This document shows, in pieces, positions 8,796 through 17,697 of a stretch of 64,000 nt of DNA. Positions within the stretch are counted from its first letter, which is position 1. Each line of letters begins with the position of its first letter. Location of the stretch: contig CAKOOU010000002.1 of NCBI GenBank assembly GCA_934098455.1, positions 1 to 64,000 on the forward strand, in the 5' to 3' direction. The notes under the pieces were generated by a model that made no database searches, was not told the origin of the DNA, and saw nothing but the letters and a program-made list of their open reading frames with translations. Origin of the DNA: an uncultured Bacilli bacterium. Its GTDB lineage: Bacteria > Bacillota_I > Bacilli_A > RF39 > UBA660. The position numbers were made by a program, and so were the translations under genes.

Positions 8796-9263
8796 CTAAT
8801 ATAATTTTAAATCCCATCTTAATTTTTCATCTTGATTTTCATTTTCTTCATATACCATTTCATTAATTTCTTCATTCTTAAAAACTTCTAATAACTTATC
8901 AAAATCATCTGCCAGTTTCATATTTTTTAATTTATCTTCATCTATCCAATATACTTTACCCTCAGATGTTTCTGAAATAATATCACCACTATAGTCATCT
9001 GATATAAATAAAATAATTAATTGTCTTTCCTTTTCATTTTTATCATACCAATCTTTAATTCCACATATTTTAACAGAATTTAATTTTAATCCAGTTTCTT
9101 CATATACTTCTCTTTTAACTGATGGGACAATGCTTTCTCCTAGTTCTATTTTTCCTCCTGGAAAAGCAACTCCTTTCCAACTTTTTATTCTTTCTTGCAC
9201 CAATACTTTTTTTGTAATTGGATTAATAATTTTACACATATTCATTAATTTTACAGTTTCCAT
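8796..9263 (-). CDS. Nudix hydrolase (MutT-like)
   Basis: This protein of about 155 residues carries a complete Nudix box: G-K-I-E-L-G-E-S-I, then REVYEETGL. That box binds the metal used to hydrolyse nucleoside diphosphate linkages. The N-terminal segment RIKSWKGVAFPGG resembles MutT/8-oxo-dGTPase-type members, but substrate prediction is weak. I chose the ATG at 9263, which has an AGGAG site. A longer frame from a TTG at 9332 only translates the upstream hairpin. An acidic C-terminal tail (ENENQDEK) is present. Confidence 0.88.
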   Translation of the reverse strand: METVKLMNMCKIINPITKKVLVQERIKSWKGVAFPGGKIELGESIVPSVKREVYEETGLKLNSVKICGIKDWYDKNEKERQLIILFISDDYSGDIISETSEGKVYWIDEDKLKNMKLADDFDKLLEVFKNEEINEMVYEENENQDEKLRWDLKLY

Positions 9264-9289
9264 TTTTTTCTCCTTTTTTGTTTCAATAT

Positions 9290-9325
9290 TTAAAAAAGAG
9301 GTTCTAAAAAAGAACCTCCTCCTCC
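9290..9325 (-). promoter_or_regulatory. Attenuator-like hairpin in the Nudix leader
   Basis: On the minus strand, four tandem AGG triplets run into GAGGTTC, a short T-rich loop, GAACCTC and then TTTTTT. This is a textbook intrinsic terminator, yet it sits between a strong promoter (9364-9392) and the Nudix start codon. It therefore probably acts as an attenuator rather than ending an upstream transcript. A possible short leader frame from TTG 9332 would read four arginines then three phenylalanines; it lacks a clear ribosome binding site. Confidence 0.55.
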
Positions 9326-9363
9326 TAATCAAATTTTAATCACATAATACAATATTTTTATCT

Positions 9364-9392
9364 ATTTTAACATTCTCAATTAATAATGTCAA
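9364..9392 (-). promoter_or_regulatory. Promoter of the Nudix gene
   Basis: TTGACA (9387-9392), a 17-base spacer and TAAAAT (9364-9369) on the minus strand form a strong vegetative promoter about 100 bases upstream of the start codon. Confidence 0.8.
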
Positions 9393-9476
9393 CCGCTTTA
9401 TGCCACAACCAGATTTTACAATTTTTTACAGATTTAACTTAATTAATTTCAAAATCTTTCAATTTGAATAATAGAA

Positions 9477-9503
9477 AAAAACTTTACATCAATTTAGTAA
9501 AGT
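9477..9503 (-). terminator. Terminator after pflA
   Basis: AAACTTTAC and GTAAAGTTT arms around a 9-base loop, followed by TTTT on the minus strand, immediately beyond the pflA stop codon. Confidence 0.8.
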
Positions 9504-9504
9504 T

Positions 9505-10224
9505 TTATTTGTTTTCGTAAAGTTCCATAAATTTATTATAAAGTTTATCACATTCATCTTTATTCATTTCATGTATATTTTCACATGGATATGGTATACC
9601 TAACTTTATATATTTTTCCCTTCCCAATTTGTGATATGGAAGAAACTCCACCTTTAAAACATTTTCTATCTTAAAATGTTCTTTTATATAATCATTTAAA
9701 GATTTTATATATTCTTTATTATCCATAATAGTTGGTACTATAACTTGTCTTATCCAAAATTTCTTATTTAATTTATTTGCAACGTCTATAAATTCTAAAG
9801 ATTTATTTGGTAAAGACTTTGTAATTTTTTTATAACCTTCTATTGTTGTATGTTTTATATCAAATATTATTAAATCTATATATTTTAAAAGTTCAATATA
9901 ATTATCTCCTACACCAGCAGTATCTAATGCAATATGTATATTATATTCTTTTAATTTTTTACATACATTTATTAAAAATTTAGAATGAAGTAATGGTTCT
10001 CCACCAGAAAATGTTACTCCACCACTTTCACCAAAATAATCTTTATTACGTAATATTTTATTTACCAACTCATCTTCTGTTATATTATTTGTTCCTTTTT
10101 CCCACATTTCTGGATTATGACAATATATACATCTTAAATGACATTGATTAAAAAATACTACTGTTCTGATACCTGGACCATCTACTACACTAAATGTTTC
10201 AATACTTGCTACACTACCATTCAT
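9505..10224 (-). CDS. pflA: Pyruvate formate-lyase activating enzyme
   Basis: This 239-residue radical SAM enzyme places the glycyl radical on pyruvate formate-lyase. The CxxxCxxC cluster motif reads [12 protein letters not shown], preceded by the family-typical [15 protein letters not shown] and followed by [13 protein letters not shown], which contributes to SAM binding. Its start overlaps the pflB stop by four bases (ATGA), giving a coupled pflB-pflA operon. It functions under anaerobic conditions because the radical and the 4Fe-4S cluster are oxygen-sensitive, which fits an anaerobic gut lifestyle. Confidence 0.96.
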   Translation of the reverse strand: MNGSVASIETFSVVDGPGIRTVVFFNQCHLRCIYCHNPEMWEKGTNNITEDELVNKILRNKDYFGESGGVTFSGGEPLLHSKFLINVCKKLKEYNIHIALDTAGVGDNYIELLKYIDLIIFDIKHTTIEGYKKITKSLPNKSLEFIDVANKLNKKFWIRQVIVPTIMDNKEYIKSLNDYIKEHFKIENVLKVEFLPYHKLGREKYIKLGIPYPCENIHEMNKDECDKLYNKFMELYENK

Positions 10225-12449
10225 AACTTAGTATGGAAAGTTCTTGATATTACTTCCTCTTGTTGCTTTCTAGTAAGTCTATTAAATCTTACACTATATC
10301 CAGATACTCTTATTGTTAAAAGTGGATACTTTTCTGGATTGTTCATAGCATCTATAAGTGTTTCTCTATTTAAAACATTTACATTCAAATGATGCGCACC
10401 TTTTTTAAAATAGCCAGTTAAAAGTGTAACTAAATTATCTACTCTTTCTTCTTCATTTTTACCTAATGAATTTGGTACTATTGAGAAAGTATTCGATATT
10501 CCATCCTTACAACAATTCTCATAATCAAGTTTTGAAACAGAATTAAGACTTGCTATTGCACCACACTCATCTCTTCCATGCATAGGATTTGCTCCAGGTG
10601 CAAAAGGAACACCCTTTTTTCTACCATCTGGAGTAGCGCCAGTCTTAGCACCATAAACAACATTTGAAGTAATAGTAAGTACTGACATTGTTACCTCTGC
10701 ATCTCTATAACATTTATGTTTTTTTAATTCATTAAAGAAATAACTAGTTAATTCTTTTGCAATATCATCTACTCTATCATCATCATTTCCGTATTTTGGA
10801 TAATCACCTTCAACTATAAAGTCTACAGATATACCATCTTTGTCTCTTATAGGCTTAACTTTAGCATATTTTATTGCAGATAGTGAATCAACTGCAACAG
10901 AAAGACCAGCAACTCCATATGCCATATATCTATGAACAGACGTATCATGAAGAGCCATTAACCCAGCCTCGTAAGCATATTTATCATGCATATAATGAAT
11001 TATATTCATTGCATTGCTATAAATTTCTGCAACTTTACTTAATACTAATTTATAATTTTTAACTACATTATCATATGTTAAAATACTTTCAGTATTCTTT
11101 TCTACATTATCAAGTACTTTATCACCTTTTATTTCATCTATTCCACCATTTAATGAATATAGGAGTGATTTTGCTAAATTACATCTTGCACCAAAGAATT
11201 GCATATCTTTACCTAACCTCATTGCAGAAACACAACATGCAATAGCATAATCATTACCATATATATTTCTCATTAAATCATCATTTTCATATTGTATTGC
11301 ATCTGTCTTAATACTTACTTTAGCACAATATTTTTTAAAATTATCTGGTAAATGTTCACTCCACAAAATAGTCATATTAGGTTCTGGTGCAGTATCTAAA
11401 TTTTCTAAAGTATGTACTATTCTATATGAAGTTTTATTAACAAGAGAAGTATTACTATCTAACATACCACCTATAGAACATGTTACCCAAGTAGGGTCTC
11501 CTGAAAATAATTCATCATAATCTGGAGTTCTTAAATGTCTTACCAATCTTAATTTAATTATAAATTGGTCTATTAATTCTTGTATTTCTTCTTCAGTTAT
11601 TAATCCAGCTTTTAAATCTCTTTCAAAATATATATCAAAGAATGCATCTACTCTGCCAAGACTCATTGCAGCACCATTGTTTTCCTTTACTCCTGCTAAA
11701 TATGCTAGGTAAGTCCATTCTACTGCCTCTCTTGAATTTTTTGCAGGTTTTGAAATATCAAAACCATAAGTTTTAGCCATTTCTTTTATTTCTTCTAATG
11801 CTCTATATTGCATAGATATTTCTTCACGTATTCTAATTAAATCATCAGTCATTTCACCTACATAAATATTATTCCAATCATTTAATTTTTGTTCTTTTAG
11901 AAAATCAATTCCATATAATGCAACTCTTCTAAAATCACCTATAATTCTTCCTCTACCATAAGCATCTGGTAAACCTGTTAAAAGACCTACATGTCTTGCT
12001 TTTCTAATATCTTCTGTATATGCATCAAATACTCCTTGATTATGTGTTTTTCTAAATTCATTAAAATATTTATCAACAGTTGGATTTAATTTATATCCAT
12101 ATGCGTCAAGTTCTTGATATACCATACGTATTCCACCATAAGGATTTACTATTCTTTTAAGTGGAGCATCAGTTTGAAGTCCAACAATTACTTCATTATC
12201 TTTATCAATATATCCAGGTTTAAAACAATTAATTCCAGACATATGATTTACATCTATATCTAAAACATGTTTATCTAATTCTTCTTTTAATAATTTTAAA
12301 CATTTATTCCAAACTTTATCAGTTTTTTTAGATGTACCAACCAAAAAATCTTCATTATCTTTATACTCTGTATAATTACTCTTTATAAAATCATTTACAT
12401 TTATTTCATTTTTCCAAATTTCCCCTTTAAAATTATTCCACTCTTTCAT
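10221..12449 (-). CDS. pflB: Formate C-acetyltransferase (pyruvate formate-lyase)
   Basis: This 742-residue glycyl radical enzyme converts pyruvate and CoA to acetyl-CoA and formate. The active-site cysteine pair is in [12 protein letters not shown]. The C-terminal glycyl radical loop is [15 protein letters not shown], with the radical glycine in SGY. Length agrees with genuine PflB. An AGGAGGT-like site precedes the ATG. The activase gene follows directly. Together with the absence of respiratory genes nearby, this suggests mixed-acid fermentation. Confidence 0.97.
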   Translation of the reverse strand: MKEWNNFKGEIWKNEINVNDFIKSNYTEYKDNEDFLVGTSKKTDKVWNKCLKLLKEELDKHVLDIDVNHMSGINCFKPGYIDKDNEVIVGLQTDAPLKRIVNPYGGIRMVYQELDAYGYKLNPTVDKYFNEFRKTHNQGVFDAYTEDIRKARHVGLLTGLPDAYGRGRIIGDFRRVALYGIDFLKEQKLNDWNNIYVGEMTDDLIRIREEISMQYRALEEIKEMAKTYGFDISKPAKNSREAVEWTYLAYLAGVKENNGAAMSLGRVDAFFDIYFERDLKAGLITEEEIQELIDQFIIKLRLVRHLRTPDYDELFSGDPTWVTCSIGGMLDSNTSLVNKTSYRIVHTLENLDTAPEPNMTILWSEHLPDNFKKYCAKVSIKTDAIQYENDDLMRNIYGNDYAIACCVSAMRLGKDMQFFGARCNLAKSLLYSLNGGIDEIKGDKVLDNVEKNTESILTYDNVVKNYKLVLSKVAEIYSNAMNIIHYMHDKYAYEAGLMALHDTSVHRYMAYGVAGLSVAVDSLSAIKYAKVKPIRDKDGISVDFIVEGDYPKYGNDDDRVDDIAKELTSYFFNELKKHKCYRDAEVTMSVLTITSNVVYGAKTGATPDGRKKGVPFAPGANPMHGRDECGAIASLNSVSKLDYENCCKDGISNTFSIVPNSLGKNEEERVDNLVTLLTGYFKKGAHHLNVNVLNRETLIDAMNNPEKYPLLTIRVSGYSVRFNRLTRKQQEEVISRTFHTKL

Positions 12450-12497
12450 CTTACTACCTCCATAATACTATTAAATTATATTATAATTAAAAAAAAT

Positions 12498-12521
12498 AAA
12501 CTGTTGTATCTGCAACAGTTT
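12498..12521 (-). terminator. Terminator after the GGGtGRT gene
   Basis: AAACTGTTG and CAACAGTTT arms with a six-base loop, followed on the minus strand by a T-rich run; the hairpin overlaps the last codon of the gene. Confidence 0.8.
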
Positions 12522-13518
12522 ACATACTATTTAATTTCTCAAATACATTTACTGCAACACTTACAGTAGCGCCAACCATTGGATTGTTTCCCATACCTAT
12601 AAATCCCATCATCTCGACATGTGCCGGTACACTACTACTTCCTGCAAATTGTGCATCTCCATGCATTCTACCCATTGTATCAGTAAGACCATAACTAGCA
12701 GGTCCTGCAGCCATATTATCTGGATGTAAAGTTCTTCCTGTTCCACCACCACTTGCTACACTAAAATATGGTAATCCCATTTCAATTCTTTCCTTTTTAT
12801 AAATACCTGCAACAGGATGTTGGAATCTTGTTGGGTTTGTTGAATTACCTGTTATTGATATATCAACATTTTCATGGTGCATTATAGAAACGCCTTCTCT
12901 GACATCAAATGCCCCATAACATTTTATTTTATTTCTTTCACTATCACCATATTTAGTTTCTTTAACTATATTTAATTTATTATTATCATAATCATATTTT
13001 GTTTCAACATATGTAAAACCATTTATTCTGCTTATTATAAGAGCAGCATCTTTACCAAGACCATTTAATATTACTCTTAAAGGCTTTTTTCTTACAAGAT
13101 TTGCACTTTTAGCAATACCTATAGCACCTTCTGCTGCTGCAAATGATTCATGACCCGCTAAAAAAGCAAAGCATTCTGTCCTTTCATCCAAAAGTCTTTT
13201 TGCAAGTTCTCCATGTCCTAAACCTATCTTTCTTATATCAGCAACACTACCATTTATACAAAAACTCTGTAATGCCTCTCCTAAATAACCACAAACTTCA
13301 CTAGCACTATTTGCACGCATCTTTAATGCAATACTAGCTCCTATTGTATACGCGTAAGGTGCATCTAAAAAACATATAGGTTGAATATCTTTAACAATCT
13401 TATGTACATCTAAATTATATTTTTTACATATATCTAAACATTCATTAATATCTTTTATACCATACTTATCAAGTAATTTTTGTATATTATCAATTCTCAT
13501 TTCATAATTTTCAAACAT
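12520..13518 (-). CDS. GGGtGRT protein
   Basis: This 332-residue cytoplasmic protein contains the diagnostic motif ASGGGTGRTLHPDNMAAGP near residues 252-272. The family is named after that motif and has no established biochemical function. In many anaerobic Firmicutes it is encoded next to a NifU/IscU-like scaffold protein, exactly as here. Several conserved cysteines (CGYLGEALQSFC, CFAFLAGHE) could bind metal or take part in Fe-S chemistry, but that is inference. The stop codon is followed by a terminator, so the gene ends the operon. Confidence 0.88.
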   Translation of the reverse strand: MFENYEMRIDNIQKLLDKYGIKDINECLDICKKYNLDVHKIVKDIQPICFLDAPYAYTIGASIALKMRANSASEVCGYLGEALQSFCINGSVADIRKIGLGHGELAKRLLDERTECFAFLAGHESFAAAEGAIGIAKSANLVRKKPLRVILNGLGKDAALIISRINGFTYVETKYDYDNNKLNIVKETKYGDSERNKIKCYGAFDVREGVSIMHHENVDISITGNSTNPTRFQHPVAGIYKKERIEMGLPYFSVASGGGTGRTLHPDNMAAGPASYGLTDTMGRMHGDAQFAGSSSVPAHVEMMGFIGMGNNPMVGATVSVAVNVFEKLNSM

Positions 13519-13535
13519 CTTTATTCCTCCCTTAA

Positions 13536-14219
13536 CTATTCACTTCTTGGATCTATAGTTTTTACAGCTTCAGAATATCTACCATAAGTTCCAGTAGCTT
13601 TCTCTATTGCTTCCATAGGGTCCATTCCTTTTTTTATAGAATTCATCATTTTACCAATATTTACATATTTATAACCAATTATAGCATCATTGCTATCTAA
13701 ACCTAATTCAACCACATAACCTTCAGTTAATTCTAAATAACGAACTCCTTTTTCACGAGTTGAATAAATTGTTCCAACTTGACTTCTTTTAGTACCACCT
13801 AAATCTTCTAATCCAGTACCAACCTCTAATCCACCTTTAGAAAATGCAGATTGACTTCTACCATATACAATTTGTAAAAATAATTCTCTCATTGCTGTAT
13901 TAATTGCATCACAAACCAAATCAGTATTTAAAGCTTCTAAAATTGTTTTACCAACTAATATTTCTCCAGCCATTGCAGCACTATGTGTCATACCACTACA
14001 ACCAACAGTTTCAACTAAAGCTTCCTCTATAATACCATTTTTAATATTAAGAGTTAATTTACAAGCTCCTTGTTGTGGCGCACACCAACCCACTCCATGA
14101 GTTAAACCACTTATATCCTTAATCTCTTTTGCTTGTATCCATTTACCTTCTTCAGGAATTGGACTTGGACCGCTCTTAGCATCATTTCTTACTACACACA
14201 TATTTTCAATTTCTTCCAT
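13536..14219 (-). CDS. NifU/IscU-like iron-sulfur scaffold partner of GGGtGRT
   Basis: This 227-residue protein has conserved cysteines in VGWCAPQQGACKL and VETVGCSGMTHSAAMAGEIL, in the arrangement expected of a NifU/IscU-type fold. It is longer than canonical IscU because of an extra C-terminal half. The start has an AAGGAGA site. It lies 17 bases upstream of the GGGtGRT gene, and the pairing is conserved in related anaerobes, implying a joint role. No cysteine desulfurase or sufBCD genes are in the window, so its place in cluster assembly is open. Confidence 0.82.
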   Translation of the reverse strand: MEEIENMCVVRNDAKSGPSPIPEEGKWIQAKEIKDISGLTHGVGWCAPQQGACKLTLNIKNGIIEEALVETVGCSGMTHSAAMAGEILVGKTILEALNTDLVCDAINTAMRELFLQIVYGRSQSAFSKGGLEVGTGLEDLGGTKRSQVGTIYSTREKGVRYLELTEGYVVELGLDSNDAIIGYKYVNIGKMMNSIKKGMDPMEAIEKATGTYGRYSEAVKTIDPRSE

Positions 14220-14231
14220 TACACATTCTCC

Positions 14232-14852
14232 TTAATCTATTTCAATTTCCTTAACAAAATCTATACCATATTTATAATTAGTATTATTCTCTACATATTT
14301 AATTAAATAATCTATTTTTTCTAAATAATCATTAATTATACTTTCCTTTTCTTCATCTAATAAAAATTCATAAGTACTATTATTCTTCTTAACATTATAA
14401 TTATCTTTAATTAAATTATATTTATTTTCCAATTCATCTAATTTAATATTATTTAAAACACAATCTATAAAATAAAACTTAGAATTTAATAAACTATCTA
14501 AATTAACATCTTTAACAGACTTATTAAATAAATATAATTTATTACTATCAATAAATATTTTAATAATTGTATTCTTTTTTATACTTTTAATATTATTATA
14601 TTTTTTTATTTTATCAATTTCTTCAAATATATCTTTATTACAATATTTACTAACAACATCATATAATTCATCATCATTATTAACATTAATCTTTATTATA
14701 TATTTTTGTAATACATTATTTTCTTTTTTTATTTTTTTATAATTTATATTACTTATCAATATAGAATTAATTAAATCGTTACTTATATTATTAATATATA
14801 ATTTTATTTTCCCTAATACCTTATTGTTGTCTGAAATTTCATATTCTCTCAT
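14232..14852 (-). CDS. Uncharacterised protein upstream of the NifU-like gene
   Basis: About 206 residues, rich in Asn, Lys, Ile and Asp, with no membrane helix, signal peptide or recognised motif. I preferred the ATG at 14852 because an AGAGG site is nine bases upstream; an ATG at 14861 would sit on that site. It is 12 bases upstream of the NifU-like gene and is probably co-transcribed with it and GGGtGRT. I cannot assign a function. Confidence 0.6.
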   Translation of the reverse strand: MREYEISDNNKVLGKIKLYINNISNDLINSILISNINYKKIKKENNVLQKYIIKINVNNDDELYDVVSKYCNKDIFEEIDKIKKYNNIKSIKKNTIIKIFIDSNKLYLFNKSVKDVNLDSLLNSKFYFIDCVLNNIKLDELENKYNLIKDNYNVKKNNSTYEFLLDEEKESIINDYLEKIDYLIKYVENNTNYKYGIDFVKEIEID

Positions 14853-14898
14853 ATCTTTCATCCTCTATATTAAGTATATAATAAAAGATACTATTTGA

Positions 14899-16176
14899 CT
14901 AGTACCTAATTTCTCCATATATATTATTATTTTCTATATTATATATATAAACTTTATAAAATTTATTGTGTTCTAATTCTTCATTAATTATTATTTTCAT
15001 ATAATTAGAAGTATGCCCTATACTTACACTATCTTTTACTTCTTCAACTAATACATCTAATTCTTTATTTATAAATTTATTATAATACTTTGTTTCTAAT
15101 CTATCAGATAATTCTAATATTTTATGAACTCTTATTTTTTTTATATTATCATCAACTTGTTTCATTAAAGCAGCTGGTGTATTATCTCTTTTTGAATACG
15201 GAAATGTATGTATTTTACTAAATCCTATATCAATTAAATTATTATATGTCTCATTAAAGTCTTCATCTGTTTCTTCAGGAAAACCTACAATTAAATCAGT
15301 TGTTAAATTAATATCTGGTCTAACATTTCTTATCTTATTTACTATATTTTTAAATTCTTCTATATTATATTTTCTATTCATTAGCTTTAATATTTTATCA
15401 CTACCACTTTGTATAGGTATATGTAAATGATTACATATTTTATCATTTATTTTTAATTCGTTAATAAATTTATCATTAAGTTCTGTTATTTCAATACTAG
15501 ATATTCTGATTCTTTTTAAATTATCTAAAACACTTATTCTTTTAATTAAGTCGACTAAATCATAATCTTTACCTGTACCATAACTACCAGTATGTATACC
15601 AGTTAAAACAATTTCTTTATATCCATTATTAACTAAACTTTTAATTTCTTCATATGCTACATCAATATCTTTACTTCTAATGCTTCCTCTCATGTAAGGA
15701 ATAATACAATATGAACAAAAATTATTACATCCATCTTGTATTTTTACAAATGCTCTAGTTTTATTAAGAAATTTATTTATTTTCATATCTTCAAAGCCAA
15801 CGCTTTTCATATCAACAAAAGTATTTATTTTTTTATGATTTATTTTATATTCATTTACTAACTCAACTATTTTACTTTTATAATAATTACCAATCAATAT
15901 ATCTATATCAGTATCTACAATATTTTCTTTATGGTGTTCTGCAGCACATCCACATACTACAATAATACTATTAGGACAAGTTTTACGTGCAAGTCTAATC
16001 ATTTTTCTTGATTTTGCATCACTTTGATTAGTAACAGTACAAGTATTAATAACTATAACATCAGGATTACTATTTAATTCAACTATTTCATAATTATTAT
16101 CCTTAAATTTTTCTTTTAAATACTCACTTTCATATGTATTAACTTTACAGCCAAGTGTTAGTATAGTACATTTCAT
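14899..16176 (-). CDS. mtaB: tRNA t6A37 methylthiotransferase MtaB
   Basis: This protein of about 425 residues is a radical SAM methylthiotransferase. The N-terminal UPF0004 domain starts ILTLGCKVNTYES and has further cluster cysteines in NTCTVTN and VVCGCAAEH. The radical SAM motif is CNNFCSYCIIPYMRG. A C-terminal TRAM-like segment follows (about 365-425). The GCKVN motif separates MtaB (t6A to ms2t6A) from MiaB. The start at ATG 16176 has a GGAG site; an upstream TTG would overlap it. This enzyme modifies A37 of tRNAs reading ANN codons, which dominate in this AT-rich genome. Confidence 0.93.
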   Translation of the reverse strand: MKCTILTLGCKVNTYESEYLKEKFKDNNYEIVELNSNPDVIVINTCTVTNQSDAKSRKMIRLARKTCPNSIIVVCGCAAEHHKENIVDTDIDILIGNYYKSKIVELVNEYKINHKKINTFVDMKSVGFEDMKINKFLNKTRAFVKIQDGCNNFCSYCIIPYMRGSIRSKDIDVAYEEIKSLVNNGYKEIVLTGIHTGSYGTGKDYDLVDLIKRISVLDNLKRIRISSIEITELNDKFINELKINDKICNHLHIPIQSGSDKILKLMNRKYNIEEFKNIVNKIRNVRPDINLTTDLIVGFPEETDEDFNETYNNLIDIGFSKIHTFPYSKRDNTPAALMKQVDDNIKKIRVHKILELSDRLETKYYNKFINKELDVLVEEVKDSVSIGHTSNYMKIIINEELEHNKFYKVYIYNIENNNIYGEIRY

Positions 16177-16194
16177 ATAAATCAACTCCAACTA

Positions 16195-16230
16195 AAAAAT
16201 CTAATTTAATATATAAACTAGATTTAATTA
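16195..16230 (-). terminator. Terminator after murE
   Basis: AAATCTA and TAGATTTTTT arms flank a long AT loop in the murE-mtaB gap, giving a weak intrinsic terminator on the minus strand. Confidence 0.5.
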
Positions 16231-16254
16231 TACAACAAAATTATATTTTTTTCA

Positions 16255-17616
16255 TTAATTATTTTTAATATAATTTAATACTTCTTCTTTATCAGATAAA
16301 TGATGTTTAACATGTCCTATTATTTGATAATCTTCATGTCCTTTACCAAGTATTAATAAAGTATCATTTTCACCTATCATATCTAATCCCTTTTTTATTG
16401 CTTCTCTTCTATCATATATAACAGTATAATTATCTTTAGTTATACCTCTTAATATATCATTCATTATATTTTTTTCATCTTCTGTACGAGGATTATCATT
16501 AGTTAAAATTACATAATCAGATAAATTTGTAGCAATACTACCCATAATTGGTCTTTTCTTAGGATCTCTATCTCCTCCACAACCAACAATAGTAATTATC
16601 TTACCTTTTTTATCTTCCAAATTAGAAGTTATTATTTTTTCTACAGCATCTGGTGTATGTGCATAATCAATTATTGCTTTACCACCATTTACACTTATTA
16701 TTTCATTTCTACCGCTAGGAGCATATATTTCATTAGTTATAGAAATTATATCTTCTATATCTATTCCCAAACTATTAACAAAAGCAAGTGCAGTAATATA
16801 ATTATAAATATTAAATTTATTTAATAAATTAGTTTTAACATCATAAACCTTATTTTCATAACTAAACTTTATATCAGTATTTAAATTAGTATAACTATAA
16901 CTTAATATATGATAATCACTTTCATTAAATCCTATAGTTTTAAAATTATCATATTTAAAACATTTACCATATTGATCATCTATATTAGAAATCATAATAC
17001 CATCTTTTTTTAAATGATTTAAAATTAACAATTTACTTTTTAGATAATTTTCCATAGTCTTATGATAATCTAAATGATCTTCAGTTAAATTAGTGAACCC
17101 ACAAATATCAAAATTAATACCATTTACTCTACCAAGTGATAATGAATGACTACTAACTTCCATAACTATTACACTAACATCTTTTTCCTTAGCATCTAAT
17201 ATTAAATTATACAAACTTAATATATCAGGAGTAGTATTAGGTAATTCTTCTATAAATTCACTATTGACATAATATCCTATAGTACCAATATATGCATTAT
17301 TAATATTTAATTTAGTTAGCATTTGACTAGTTAAATATGCAGTTGTAGTCTTACCATTAGTACCAGTTATTCCAATAAATTTAATATCTTTAAATTCACT
17401 ACTAACATTATCAACTAAATATTTATTTAAATATTCTTCAGTATTTTTAACTATAATTGTTTCTACGTTATAACTTCCATGTTCACATACAATTTTAGTT
17501 GCACCATTTTTTATAGCTTGTTCTATATAATCATGTCCATCTACAGTATATCCTTTTATTGCAACAAATGTATCTCCCTCTTTAACTTTTCTTGAATCTG
17601 TTTTTATATTTAACAT
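16255..17616 (-). CDS. murE: UDP-MurNAc-tripeptide ligase MurE
   Basis: This 453-residue cytoplasmic ligase adds the third amino acid to the peptidoglycan precursor. The N-terminal domain starts TDSRKVKEGDTFVAIKG. The ATP-binding loop is GITGTNGKTTTAY, and the middle-domain lysine region is LTEDHLDYHKTMENYLKSK. The motif DNPR (in LTNDNPRTEDE) is the hallmark of enzymes that use meso-diaminopimelate rather than lysine. The gene is far from the mraZ-rsmH-ftsL-pbp cluster at 28-32 kb, so the classic dcw order is broken up here. Confidence 0.95.
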   Translation of the reverse strand: MLNIKTDSRKVKEGDTFVAIKGYTVDGHDYIEQAIKNGATKIVCEHGSYNVETIIVKNTEEYLNKYLVDNVSSEFKDIKFIGITGTNGKTTTAYLTSQMLTKLNINNAYIGTIGYYVNSEFIEELPNTTPDILSLYNLILDAKEKDVSVIVMEVSSHSLSLGRVNGINFDICGFTNLTEDHLDYHKTMENYLKSKLLILNHLKKDGIMISNIDDQYGKCFKYDNFKTIGFNESDYHILSYSYTNLNTDIKFSYENKVYDVKTNLLNKFNIYNYITALAFVNSLGIDIEDIISITNEIYAPSGRNEIISVNGGKAIIDYAHTPDAVEKIITSNLEDKKGKIITIVGCGGDRDPKKRPIMGSIATNLSDYVILTNDNPRTEDEKNIMNDILRGITKDNYTVIYDRREAIKKGLDMIGENDTLLILGKGHEDYQIIGHVKHHLSDKEEVLNYIKNN

Positions 17617-17664
17617 AATTTCTTCACCTACTTAATAATATCATATTTATTATAATTTATAAAT

Positions 17665-17697
17665 ATGAAAAATCCACACTATTAAATGTGGATATTT
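17665..17697 (-). terminator. Terminator after the 709-residue surface gene
   Basis: TATCCACAT and TGTGGATTTTT arms around a short loop directly after the stop codon on the minus strand. Confidence 0.75.

Noticed and set aside
9264..9332. N-terminal extension of the Nudix protein (Arg/Phe-rich)
   Set aside because: It translates a terminator-like hairpin, starts at TTG without ribosome binding site, and a well-placed ATG with AGGAG is downstream.
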